This document shows, piece by piece, positions 25,072 through 32,676 of a stretch of 48,868 nt of DNA; the stretch's first letter is position 1, and every line of letters begins with the position of its first letter. The notes beneath the pieces are model-generated. The model searched no databases, was not told the origin of the DNA, and saw only the letters and a list, made by a program, of their open reading frames with translations. Source of the stretch: Segatella hominis (GTDB lineage Bacteria; Bacteroidota; Bacteroidia; Bacteroidales; Bacteroidaceae); NCBI RefSeq assembly GCF_004535825.1, contig NZ_SGVY01000028.1, positions 1 through 48,868 on the forward strand, read 5' to 3'. The translations under genes were made by a program, and so were the position numbers.

Positions 25072-25737
25072 TTAGTTATTTTTATAGACTATCATCGGTA
25101 GAGGACTCAGATAGACCTTACCAGGTCCTGTCACCTTCATTAAACTCAATCCCTCTCCTCGAAAGACATTACCAACAGACCAACCTGCCTGAATCTGTGA
25201 AGGAGAGAAACCTTTGAAAGCTACGATATGATTTTCATCAATTTCTATCGTTTCCCCATTGCCCAGAATCTTTTCTATTGGGGAACCAAGGGAATCAAGA
25301 AAAACAGTAGCATTACCATCTATCTTTTGGAAAAGTCCTACTCCACCCAATAATCCTTGAAGACTTATATTAAGGTTCAAGTTTATCTTATTCGTGGATG
25401 CAACATAATGTCCACGACGACAGATTAAGTTTTCTCCTTGCAATCTAATAGGAACGAGAGCACAACAACTACCAGAAAGTACCATTTTTCTCTCCGTATT
25501 TGTAGGATTATAGAAACGGATTATCAAAATAGATTCACCTGCCAACGCAGATTTCAAGACTCCTCCCAAGAGGCTACCTAATCCACCATTGCTAGAGCCA
25601 CTTCCATTAAACTCCACATCACGTTGCAAAGCCTCATCAACATAGACAATACTTCCACGCTCTGCATAAAACGATTCTCCTGGTGACAATGTCACTTCAA
25701 GAGTCTTATACTCATATCCTACTATCTTGCAATTCAT
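25072..25737 (-). CDS. AIM24-family protein
   Basis: A 221-aa beta-rich protein. Blocks such as LEVTLSPGESFYAERGSIVY and EDGETIEIDENHIVAF-like GNGETIEIDENHIVAF, then GEGLSLMKVTGPGKVYLSP, fit the AIM24/TIGR00266 family of trimeric beta-prism proteins. A Gly/Ser-rich insert is at about 45-65 (FNGSGSSNGGLGSLLGG). No enzymatic function is known. Members often occur with TerD-like proteins and may be scaffolds or ligand binders. It lies between two VWA genes, 6 and 13 bases away. No signal peptide. Confidence 0.8.
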   Translation of the reverse strand: MNCKIVGYEYKTLEVTLSPGESFYAERGSIVYVDEALQRDVEFNGSGSSNGGLGSLLGGVLKSALAGESILIIRFYNPTNTERKMVLSGSCCALVPIRLQGENLICRRGHYVASTNKINLNLNISLQGLLGGVGLFQKIDGNATVFLDSLGSPIEKILGNGETIEIDENHIVAFKGFSPSQIQAGWSVGNVFRGEGLSLMKVTGPGKVYLSPLPMIVYKNN

Positions 25738-25743
25738 ATCACT

Positions 25744-26382
25744 TTATACCACTAAATTTACTTCTGTTGGAGGTGCAGGCAGTTCTAGCTGGTCTGTAAC
25801 TCCCATCGTCTTACCACCTCCTATGATATTAATTGATACCCATTGGAAGAACTTCTTGAATGTATTACTATCCATTGTATCAAGTGTAAACACATTGTCA
25901 GTAAGCTTCTTCAAAGGTTCAGTTTTTGCCTTAGGTCCAGCAGCACAAGCCACAATATTTGTGAACTGATGTGCTTTGACCTTTGGTATCACATTATCGT
26001 ATGCCAACAAATCCGAAGGTTTTCCATCTGTCAAGATAAACAATAATGGCATCCAATCACCTTTTTGCTCTTTAGATCCCATATTCACCTCTACATCATA
26101 TCGTTGACACAACAATTCCAAAGCAGCTCCCATGTGAGTTGGTCCAGCTTCAGGACAAACAATCTCCGGCAATTGAAGGTTCTCCAATTCGGTCAAAGGA
26201 AGAATTTGCTTGACATCCTTATCGTATGTTATAATACTGATACAAGCCGTTTCCAAAGCGTATGGATCCAATCGCAAAGATGCTATCATATCCGACAGTC
26301 CCACCTTCACAGACTCTATAGGTTCACCTTTCATGGAACCAGAAGTATCTATCAATATATAAACAGGTAATCTTCTACTCAT
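25744..26382 (-). CDS. TerY-like VWA protein
   Basis: A single VWA domain of about 212 aa. I choose Met at 26382 (MSRRLPVYILIDTSGSM), which matches the start of its paralogues; a start at 26433 would add 17 unrelated residues. The MIDAS is complete: DTSGSM, Thr in GPTHMGAAL and Asp in ILTDGKPSDLL. The C-terminal tail ends PAPPTEVNLVV, close to PPPPPEVNIVV in the neighbouring paralogue. The shared Pro-rich tail could be a binding site, for instance for the GYF_2 domain of PrsW in the same operon; this is inference. Confidence 0.85.
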   Translation of the reverse strand: MSRRLPVYILIDTSGSMKGEPIESVKVGLSDMIASLRLDPYALETACISIITYDKDVKQILPLTELENLQLPEIVCPEAGPTHMGAALELLCQRYDVEVNMGSKEQKGDWMPLLFILTDGKPSDLLAYDNVIPKVKAHQFTNIVACAAGPKAKTEPLKKLTDNVFTLDTMDSNTFKKFFQWVSINIIGGGKTMGVTDQLELPAPPTEVNLVV

Positions 26383-26445
26383 AATTTGTTTAAAGATTAA
26401 ATTATAGATGATGCTCTTACTAAAGAGCACCATCCTTAATAAAAT

Positions 26446-27084
26446 TTATACTACGATATTAACCTCTGGTGGTGGAGGTGGCAACTCACTCATTGTTGTA
26501 GCTTCGCAAGCAGTATCCTCAACAGATTTACTACTTGTACTGATTGAAGCTGAGACCCATTTGAAGAAAGCCTTGATAGTCGCACTATCGGCAGTATCTA
26601 GCTGAACCACATTTTCTGTGATTTGCTTCAACGTATTGGTATTAGCACCTTGACCAGCAGCACAAGCTACAACCATACCACACTTACGCTTCTTGAATTC
26701 CTCAAGTCCCTTTGTAATAGAGTCGGTCGGTTCACCATCTGTCATAATGAAAACCAATGGTCGCCAATCTCCCTTTACCTCAGCTGTGGTCTTTGTAATC
26801 TCACTATCTATCTTTTGCGATAGTAGTTCCAACGCACCACCTAATGCTGTGCAACCACTTGCATCAATGTTTGGCTGTTGGAACGCCGCCAACTCTGTAA
26901 GAGGTGAAACCTGCTGTGCAGATGTATTAAAAGTGATAATACTGATATACGCTGTTTCCAACGCATACGGATCACTTCTCAACGTGGAGATAAGCGTTTG
27001 AACGCCATTTTTCACTGCCTCGATAGGTTCACCATACATAGAACCCGAAGTGTCGAGGAGTAGATATACAGGTAATCTTCTCAT
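26446..27084 (-). CDS. TerY-like VWA protein
   Basis: A single VWA domain of 212 aa: RRLPVYLLLDTSGSMYGEPI, Thr in GCTALGGAL and Asp in IMTDGEPTDSI form the MIDAS. It is similar over its whole length to the next gene and to the VWA part of the 350-aa protein, so the three arose by tandem duplication. Its tail ends SELPPPPPEVNIVV, a polyproline stretch. It starts 12 bases after the TerD-like gene (27097). Expected to be cytosolic and to bind a partner through the metal site. Confidence 0.86.
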   Translation of the reverse strand: MRRLPVYLLLDTSGSMYGEPIEAVKNGVQTLISTLRSDPYALETAYISIITFNTSAQQVSPLTELAAFQQPNIDASGCTALGGALELLSQKIDSEITKTTAEVKGDWRPLVFIMTDGEPTDSITKGLEEFKKRKCGMVVACAAGQGANTNTLKQITENVVQLDTADSATIKAFFKWVSASISTSSKSVEDTACEATTMSELPPPPPEVNIVV

Positions 27085-27096
27085 TTTATAAACATT

Positions 27097-27762
27097 TTAC
27101 TTTGAATAATCTCTTGCCACACGAACAATGGTTTGTCCGATAGTTCTATCTTCAAACGCATCACCGATTGCTGCAAATTTCCATTCACCATTGCGTCGGT
27201 ACAACTTACCCATTACAAGAGCACGCTTACCTACACATTCTGTCTTAGTCGCTACATTATATTGAGCAAACACTTGCTTAGGTGGTCTTTCAGGTGTACC
27301 CTCAAACATACGAATAGAAGCATATGGAATTCCTGAGAAATCACCACTATATTCATTATTATTATATATGTTCAAAAAGAACACGATAGAGTTCACATTA
27401 TAGCTGACACGATTCAAATCAACAGTAATAATCTCATTGTCAAGACCATCATCTCCATTTTGATCACCTGTTAGGTCATCACCTGTATGATGAAGAGCAC
27501 GATCATTTGAATCCAACTTACCTTGAGGTAGTTTGCCATTGAATTGATATAAAGGAGACCAAATATGGTCAACCACATTACCATTAGCATCAAACATCAT
27601 ACAACTAAGATCCAAATCTACATCTACAACAGAGGTAGACAAACCAAAGAAAGTTTTCTTGATGATAGCTCCCCAGTTACAACCAACACAGAAGTTGGTC
27701 AATTTCGCACCAGTCTCTTTTTCAAGATTGATGCGTTGTCCTTTTTCAAGTTTTATTGCCAT
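27097..27762 (-). CDS. TerD-family protein
   Basis: A 221-aa TerD-domain protein. I take Met at 27762 (MAIKLEKGQRINLEKETG) as start; it matches the other members. The Ca2+-binding acidic blocks are VVDVDLDLSCMMFDANGNVV and HTGDDLTGDQNGDDGLDNE. The ending RNGEWKFAAIGDAFEDRTIG is also typical. TerD domains are known to bind Ca2+ ions with clustered Asp residues. It is the fourth of four TER-family genes in a row, 12 bases before the VWA gene. Confidence 0.88.
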   Translation of the reverse strand: MAIKLEKGQRINLEKETGAKLTNFCVGCNWGAIIKKTFFGLSTSVVDVDLDLSCMMFDANGNVVDHIWSPLYQFNGKLPQGKLDSNDRALHHTGDDLTGDQNGDDGLDNEIITVDLNRVSYNVNSIVFFLNIYNNNEYSGDFSGIPYASIRMFEGTPERPPKQVFAQYNVATKTECVGKRALVMGKLYRRNGEWKFAAIGDAFEDRTIGQTIVRVARDYSK

Positions 27763-27781
27763 AATTATCAAGTTTTAAAAA

Positions 27782-28423
27782 TTAATCTTTACTGCCGGGA
27801 CTGTAATTGAATCCCCAGCCATATTGCTTGTCACAATCACGATGTCCATCATGAAATGTTACCAGTTTCTTCACTGTAATAGAATTATCACCAGCAAAAT
27901 CTAGCTGGGCTATCGCACAGAACTTTTTGTCACTGTACTGTTGCCCCATTTTCACGATGACATCTTGATTGCCTGGAACTTTGACTTTTACAACAGCATT
28001 CGTCTCCGACCATTTAGCTACGCCTTCATAAATAAAGGTATAAACTATAATACGCTTAATTTCATTGATACCTACAGGATTCACAAGAATGGTTTCTCCA
28101 GAAGAAGCACCACCTCCACGGTCATCGCCTTGATGCCATATATAAGGAACCATATCATAGCAGCCTTGTCGAGTCACATGATGACGGTCGCCTCCTCTAC
28201 CATGAGAGAATTGCAAACCATCTATCAGCATCTTCTTACCATTACGCAACTCATAATAACAGCCTAAATCCAGATCAATGGCATTGCCAAAGAGATTTTT
28301 GAAAAATCCCCCTTTACTCCAGTCAAGATTGATAACTATCTCACCAGCAAAAGGCTTGCCCGCTGTAGGCTTTTCCAAATTAATGCGATGAGTATCACCG
28401 CTCTTTTCTAGAATGATTGCCAT
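27782..28423 (-). CDS. TerA-like TerD-superfamily protein
   Basis: A 213-aa protein starting MAIILEKSGDTHRINLEKPT. The middle NAIDLDLGCYYELRNGKKML and WHQGDDRGGGASSGE carry TerD-type acidic blocks. The C-terminal part resembles TerA: YEGVAKWSETNAVVKVKVPG, then CAIAQLDFAGDN and KQYGWGFNYSPGSKD. TerA-like proteins are partners of TerD in tellurite and stress clusters. It is 2 bases from the preceding TerD gene and about 20 from the next, so translational coupling is likely. Confidence 0.8.
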   Translation of the reverse strand: MAIILEKSGDTHRINLEKPTAGKPFAGEIVINLDWSKGGFFKNLFGNAIDLDLGCYYELRNGKKMLIDGLQFSHGRGGDRHHVTRQGCYDMVPYIWHQGDDRGGGASSGETILVNPVGINEIKRIIVYTFIYEGVAKWSETNAVVKVKVPGNQDVIVKMGQQYSDKKFCAIAQLDFAGDNSITVKKLVTFHDGHRDCDKQYGWGFNYSPGSKD

Positions 28424-28425
28424 AA

Positions 28426-29106
28426 TTACATAAATTTAGAAGCATACTTTCTGCAAATAGGTTCTAGTCCATCTTTATGAGCCTCACCTACTGCCTGGAA
28501 TTTCCATTCAGAACCACGACGATATAAACGACCAAATTCAACACCTTTATCGGTAGAGAAGTCTTCATCCAAATCATAACGGCAAATAACCTCTCCATTT
28601 ATTGCATTCTTTATCTGAATATATGCATTACGGACCTGACCAAAATTATACTTCATTCGTGGAGCATTCACAGGGTCATTTGCATCTGATGGACTCCAAT
28701 AGATACTTGCTGTAAAAAGGATTTCTTGCACCTTAGCCGAAGTTTTTGTCAAATCCACTTCTATTTCCTCATTTCCCTCTCCAGTATCATCGTCATCATC
28801 ACCTAAATCATCAATAGATCCTAAGACGCTTTTATCTAAAGATATTGGACGCATAACAGGTTTGCCACTTTCATCAAAGATTGGTTTTCCATTATCATCT
28901 AAAGCCTGAGTCTGATTACCAGAACCATAGAAAACAAAATCATATTCGTTTTCTATCTGCCCATTGCTACCCAACAGGAAAGTAGATGCATCCAAATCAT
29001 ATGCAGGGTCTGCATTTGGATTCACCTTCCATCCCATCTCTACCTTCAAACGAGTCAAACCAGATTCGATTTCAACTCGTTGACCTTTAATCAAATTAAT
29101 AGCCAT
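28426..29106 (-). CDS. TerD-family protein with acidic insert
   Basis: A 226-aa TerD protein starting MAINLIKGQRVEIESG. Ca2+-type motifs: AYDLDASTFLLGSNGQ and, after an insert of about 35 residues, LGDDDDDTGEGNEEIEVDLT. The acidic loop is longer than usual. The C-terminal block RYDLDEDFSTDKGVEFGRLY, then RRGSEWKFQAVGEAHKDG, is shared with the TerD protein at 29113. It lies 6 bases after that gene and 2 before the TerA-like gene. Confidence 0.88.
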   Translation of the reverse strand: MAINLIKGQRVEIESGLTRLKVEMGWKVNPNADPAYDLDASTFLLGSNGQIENEYDFVFYGSGNQTQALDDNGKPIFDESGKPVMRPISLDKSVLGSIDDLGDDDDDTGEGNEEIEVDLTKTSAKVQEILFTASIYWSPSDANDPVNAPRMKYNFGQVRNAYIQIKNAINGEVICRYDLDEDFSTDKGVEFGRLYRRGSEWKFQAVGEAHKDGLEPICRKYASKFM

Positions 29107-29112
29107 AAGCGA

Positions 29113-29685
29113 TTATGCAAATTGTTTAGCATATTTGTTTACGAGAGCCTGCAGACCACCTTTATTACCATTACCAATAGCCTCAAACTTCCATTCTCCA
29201 TTATGACGATACAGACGACCAAACTCTACAGCTGTCTCTATAGAAAAGTCCTCATCCAAATCATAACGAGCTATCTCTGTATTTGTCTTTGCATCATAGA
29301 TACGAATATAAGAATTTCGTACTTGACCAAAATTCTGGCGACGTTCATCAGCTTTATAAATAGTTGCAGTAAAGATTATCTCTTTAATATTTTGACTAAC
29401 CTTTGTCAAGTCAACATTCAGGGTTTCATCATCACCACCATCACTATTTCCACCAGTCAGATCATCGCCTGTTGATTCCACAGAACCATCTGGAGCTTTC
29501 TGATTTCCATAGAACACAAAGAATTCCTGTTGTGGAATCTGACCATTCTCACCCAACATGAATGCAGAAGCATCCAAGTCGAAATCATAACCAGAACCTT
29601 CATTTGGATCCCAACCGAGTCCTACACCTACTAATGACAGCCCCTTATCCATACTAATGCGCTGTCCTTTTTCAAGATTGATCAT
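29113..29685 (-). CDS. TerD-family Ca2+-binding protein
   Basis: A 190-aa TerD protein, the size of classical TerD/TerE. It starts MINLEKGQRISMDKGLSLVG and has GLGWDPNEGSGYDFDLDASA, then TGDDLTGGNSDGGDDETLNV, the clustered Asp residues that bind Ca2+ in this family. The ending RHNGEWKFEAIGNGNKGG is standard. It is the first gene of the 12-gene operon and lies 44 bases from a TAGCTTTG promoter box. Of the three TerD proteins here it is closest to the canonical form. Confidence 0.9.
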   Translation of the reverse strand: MINLEKGQRISMDKGLSLVGVGLGWDPNEGSGYDFDLDASAFMLGENGQIPQQEFFVFYGNQKAPDGSVESTGDDLTGGNSDGGDDETLNVDLTKVSQNIKEIIFTATIYKADERRQNFGQVRNSYIRIYDAKTNTEIARYDLDEDFSIETAVEFGRLYRHNGEWKFEAIGNGNKGGLQALVNKYAKQFA

Positions 29686-29728
29686 ATTCTCAAATATTTA
29701 AATTGTTATTATTATCTGTTTGATGGTG

Positions 29729-29736
29729 CAAAGCTA
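29729..29736 (-). promoter_or_regulatory. -7 box of the main Ter operon
   Basis: TAGCTTTG on the minus strand fits TAnnTTTG, 44 bases before the first terD start. No -33 TTTG at the usual spacing, so an activator may be needed. It is the only candidate seen before the 12-gene unit apart from read-through from the TerB-like gene. Confidence 0.6.
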
Positions 29737-29817
29737 ATCATTTTTCTCCACACCTTATTAAATATGCAAACGTTGCAAGCTAGCAAGAGTAAAAAGTCTA
29801 ATAAACAAGTTGCAACC

Positions 29818-31212
29818 TTACAAGGCTGAGATTCTCTGCCATTCATCAGAATCCTTTAATTGTTTTATACCCTCATCTATACCTTCCTGATAAGTCATCA
29901 AATCTGCCGAGATTCTGACTCCATAGTTACCATACATATTACGCTGTATTATATAGTCTTCTGCATGGAACAAAACATCATTCAATTTCAATATCTGTTT
30001 TTTCAATAATGCAATCATTGGCGCACGAGTTGCATAATCCAAGATATTAGGAGCTTTATCAGCCTCACCGCCAAACTTCTTATAGATGATTTGATATTTC
30101 TTCATAATAGCAGTCATTCTTTTTTGATATCTTTCAAGTTGTTTGGCTGTTACAGGCTTATTAAAGTTGATACCTCCACTCATAGACTCTAACAAAAACA
30201 AAGCATACAATGCCTTCTCTCTTCTGTGGATTTTCTCCAACTTGACATCTGCCTCAGGAAAGTAAATTTGCTCTTTTAACGTATCTATGACAACAGAACT
30301 CTTCACACCCTTACGAAGCATTAGAATATCAAAGATCTGCTTATAAAAACCACGGAAAATAAAACGTCCGGTTTCTTCCTGCAAATAATTCAGTCTTAGA
30401 TTATGGTAGTTTTCTGCCAACAAATCCAATATTTTACGAATAGTACCAAGAGCATCATCCTCTATTTCTACAAGCAAGAAATTCGACACCATTCTATCAT
30501 TAACAAAAGATTCCCCTATCTTTATCATGAAAGAAGGATTTACTAGTCCAAACTCTTTCACATTCAATTTCGCAGCCAATAGGTCTTTACAAAAACGTTC
30601 TGTTGACAAGCTACGCAACTGCTTAATAATAACTTGCAGTCGTTCATAGCTTACCTTAGGATATAAGAAATCAGCAATCTGATACAAATCCGTTTCAGAA
30701 ATACTTTGATAATGCTCCGCTATTTTTGGCAAATAGACAAAATCAAAACCCGCTAATCGTATCTCCGAACAGATTTCCCGGTAACTATTTTGGATTTGCT
30801 CATTGATTTTCTTATCAAATTCACTTTCAACATAAAGAATTTGAGTATCTTCAAATTTTATTTCAGATGTATCAATGGAAAGTACAGTTACCGAACTTCC
30901 CATATTGATAGTCATACAACAACGTAAAGCTAGAATCAGCAAAGCCTCTTCCCTTGCACAATAATTGTCAGACATTGCCGTTTGATTGAAATCACCAATC
31001 AAATCATGCTTAAGACTATCATCAGCCAAAAGAAGTTCATTCAAAGCTGCAGCAAAAGTATAGGAGGCTGCAGCCACTTCATCTTCCTTCTTGATTCCAT
31101 ATTTCTCACGCAAAGAATCAAGAAAGATAATCTCTCTTGCATCAATGATACCATCAGCCTCTATCAAATCAGAAACTATTCTCATTATACTTGCACGTTC
31201 AGACTGCCTCAT
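29818..31212 (-). CDS. Large TerB-like domain protein
   Basis: About 464 aa from Met at 31212 (MRQSERASIMRIVSDLIEAD). The reading frame extends upstream to 31308, but the extra 32 residues fall in the leader repeat and look non-native. Residues 5-130 fit a TerB-like helical domain: IVSDLIEADGIIDAREIIFL is its acidic metal-binding type motif. The rest (130-464) is helical with no clear family; it holds FIFRGFYKQIFDILMLRKGV and RREKALYALFLLESMSGG. TerB is a known Ter-system partner. It has its own promoter and leader and lies 132 bases before the first terD, so it may be a separate unit or the operon's first gene. Confidence 0.65.
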   Translation of the reverse strand: MRQSERASIMRIVSDLIEADGIIDAREIIFLDSLREKYGIKKEDEVAAASYTFAAALNELLLADDSLKHDLIGDFNQTAMSDNYCAREEALLILALRCCMTINMGSSVTVLSIDTSEIKFEDTQILYVESEFDKKINEQIQNSYREICSEIRLAGFDFVYLPKIAEHYQSISETDLYQIADFLYPKVSYERLQVIIKQLRSLSTERFCKDLLAAKLNVKEFGLVNPSFMIKIGESFVNDRMVSNFLLVEIEDDALGTIRKILDLLAENYHNLRLNYLQEETGRFIFRGFYKQIFDILMLRKGVKSSVVIDTLKEQIYFPEADVKLEKIHRREKALYALFLLESMSGGINFNKPVTAKQLERYQKRMTAIMKKYQIIYKKFGGEADKAPNILDYATRAPMIALLKKQILKLNDVLFHAEDYIIQRNMYGNYGVRISADLMTYQEGIDEGIKQLKDSDEWQRISAL

Positions 31213-31595
31213 GCCTTTCCTATTTAATGACAGAGGCTCCCAACCTGCCAAATTATTATTAAGGTATATATACAAAGAAGCGCGGAGCCAGTCTGCTGCT
31301 CGTTCCACGCTATTAAGGCCTTCGCATTGCCCTGTCTGTCGAAACGAACAACGCTGGAAGCCCCACGCCGATGTAAGTATATAGTACCACCTATCAACTC
31401 ATTGCCAAATGCTATGAGCCGACAAGGGCTGTATATATAATACATCCCAAGGGGCGTCCCCGTTGCTTTGTTCTTGACAGACATTTGGAAGTTGCGAAGT
31501 TCTAATAGCGTCAAAACCAAAGCGTACAGATACGCCTTTTATGTATATATGTCCATCCCACCTTCGCCCAGTTGGAGCTTCCAGTAAGGATATGA
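31213..31595 (-). ncRNA. Long structured leader or repeat element before the TerB-like gene
   Basis: About 380 bases transcribed from the promoter at 31601-31632 before the TerB-like start. The DNA has several self-complementary stretches, such as GGGGACGCCCC, and is more GC-rich than its surroundings. A conserved-looking reading frame crosses it (residues GNELIGGTIYLHRRGASSVV, then RFDRQGNAKALIAWNEQQTG). I recall similar translated segments in other Prevotella genomes, suggesting a multi-copy intergenic element. It could be a leader RNA controlling the Ter genes, an independent small RNA, or a mobile repeat. Not a known riboswitch that I recognise. Confidence 0.45.
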
Positions 31596-31600
31596 CACCG

Positions 31601-31632
31601 CAAAAGTAACAATTATTATCGAATCTACCAAA
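31601..31632 (-). promoter_or_regulatory. Strong Bacteroidetes promoter
   Basis: On the minus strand TTTGG (31632-31628), 19 bases, then TACTTTTG (31608-31601). This is a near-ideal match to the Bacteroidetes consensus TTTG-N19-21-TAnnTTTG. Transcription would start near 31595 and run through the leader into the TerB-like gene. Confidence 0.8.
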
Positions 31633-31880
31633 TTTTCAGCAAAAAAGTTGTTTGAGGGGACACAAATGAGAAGAAGAAGTCTTACTTGGCTAGCAACTTT
31701 AGATTTTGGGGAATGTTTCCACATACTTTCCTCATTTTCCATGCCATCTACTTTTGGTACACAAAACATAAACACCTGATTATCAATTCATGTCATTTTC
31801 ACTCTTCTTTTTTGCACACTGATTGTGACTATGATTAGCGGGTTCGACAATGAATCCAGAAAGAAAGTAAGTAACATTAA

Positions 31881-31991
31881 ACAGAAGTTGGCACTCCTAT
31901 CCAGCCACAGGCTACTACTGAGGAGACTACTCAGCAGGAGACTACTCAGCAGGAGGCTACAGAGACTGAACAGCAAACAAATGCTGAATAA
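31881..31991 (+). pseudogene. 3' fragment of a gene with a Thr/Gln/Glu-rich tail
   Basis: A plus-strand reading frame ends TEVGTPIQPQATTEETTQQE, then TTQQEATETEQQTNAE and TAA. It includes a 15-bp tandem repeat (GAGACTACTCAGCAG at 31923-31937 and 31938-31952). A strong terminator follows at 32062-32111. Low-complexity tails like this end many Bacteroidales proteins. No start or upstream domain is visible, so it is the surviving end of a deleted gene. Confidence 0.45.
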
Positions 31992-32061
31992 GAAATCACA
32001 AGAGAGTTCTGTAGAGTTCAATAGAATTCTATTTGCAGACGACATATTAAGAATAATAGGG

Positions 32062-32111
32062 AAAGCGTAGAATCCTGCAGGCAGTGATGCCGGCAGGATT
32101 CTACGCTTTTT
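32062..32111. terminator. Strong bidirectional terminator
   Basis: A long perfect stem built on AGCGTAGAATCCTGC and GCAGGATTCTACGCT with a 14-base loop, followed by TTTTT on the plus strand and preceded by AAA. It separates the Ter locus upstream region from the decayed toxin-antitoxin pair. Confidence 0.9.
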
Positions 32112-32245
32112 GGATGCAGCAACATATACATGGATCTCAAAAGAATAAGCTAAAGAAAAAAAACAAAAGTTTAATTCAATAAAAAAATCCCAAAAACTTT
32201 AGAAGTTATAATAATTTGCACACATATAGTTAAAATGTAAGTAAT

Positions 32246-32489
32246 ATGAGTACAACAATAAAAACAAAATCTTCCGCTTCTATAAGAATAGATACGGATT
32301 TGCTCAATATTCTAAAGAGCAATGCTAAAAGAGACAACAGAAGCCTCAGCAATTATTTTGTTTGAAATAATTCCTCAGCAGTCAATTGACAGAACCGAAG
32401 GAATTTGTCAAGGACTACGTGAAGTAAAAATGATAAAGAAGGGTAAATTGAAAGCAAAATCCGCAGACGAACTTTTCGATGAGATATAA
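32246..32489 (+). pseudogene. Frameshifted antitoxin
   Basis: The frame starts MSTTIKTKSSASIRIDTDLL and continues NILKSNAKRDNRSLSNYF before a stop. One frame over it resumes EIIPQQSIDRTEGICQGL, then KGKLKAKSADELFDEI and TAA at 32489. Restoring one base would give a normal antitoxin of about 80 aa with an N-terminal ribbon-helix-helix-like part. The last codons overlap the toxin start (GATGAGATATAA). Confidence 0.7.
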
Positions 32490-32676
32490 TATTGAAACAA
32501 CTCCTCATTTTGAAAAGGAGTTAAAGGACTTAGCTAAACGCTATAAGTCCATGAAACAAGATTTTGGCAAATTCAAAGATTCCTTAAAAGAAGATCCTTT
32601 CAAGGCGTTTACTTAGACGGAGAGTTAAGAAAAATCCGTATGACTATTGATTCCAAAAGAAAAGGTAAAAGCTGGA
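32479..32676 (+). pseudogene. RelE/YoeB-like toxin, frameshifted and truncated
   Basis: The toxin frame starts MRYNIETTPHFEKELKDLAK and RYKSMKQDFGKFKDSLKEDP, then a frameshift leads to TAG. Another frame reads LDGELRKIRMTIDSKRKGKS, where the usual ending is replaced by unrelated sequence. It is related to the toxin remnant at 7083-7285: both have RYKS.KQD, LRKIR and KGKS blocks and both lost the 3' end at the same place, after KGKS. Confidence 0.75.

Noticed and set aside
31224-31520. 98-aa frame in the TerB leader as a real protein
   Set aside because: No domain or good start, and it falls within a putative repeat or leader RNA. I list it only as part of that element.
9221-31632. Classical tellurite-resistance operon with TerC
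   Set aside because: No TerC-type membrane protein is present, so a tellurite-resistance label is not justified; 'Ter-type stress locus' is the safer name.
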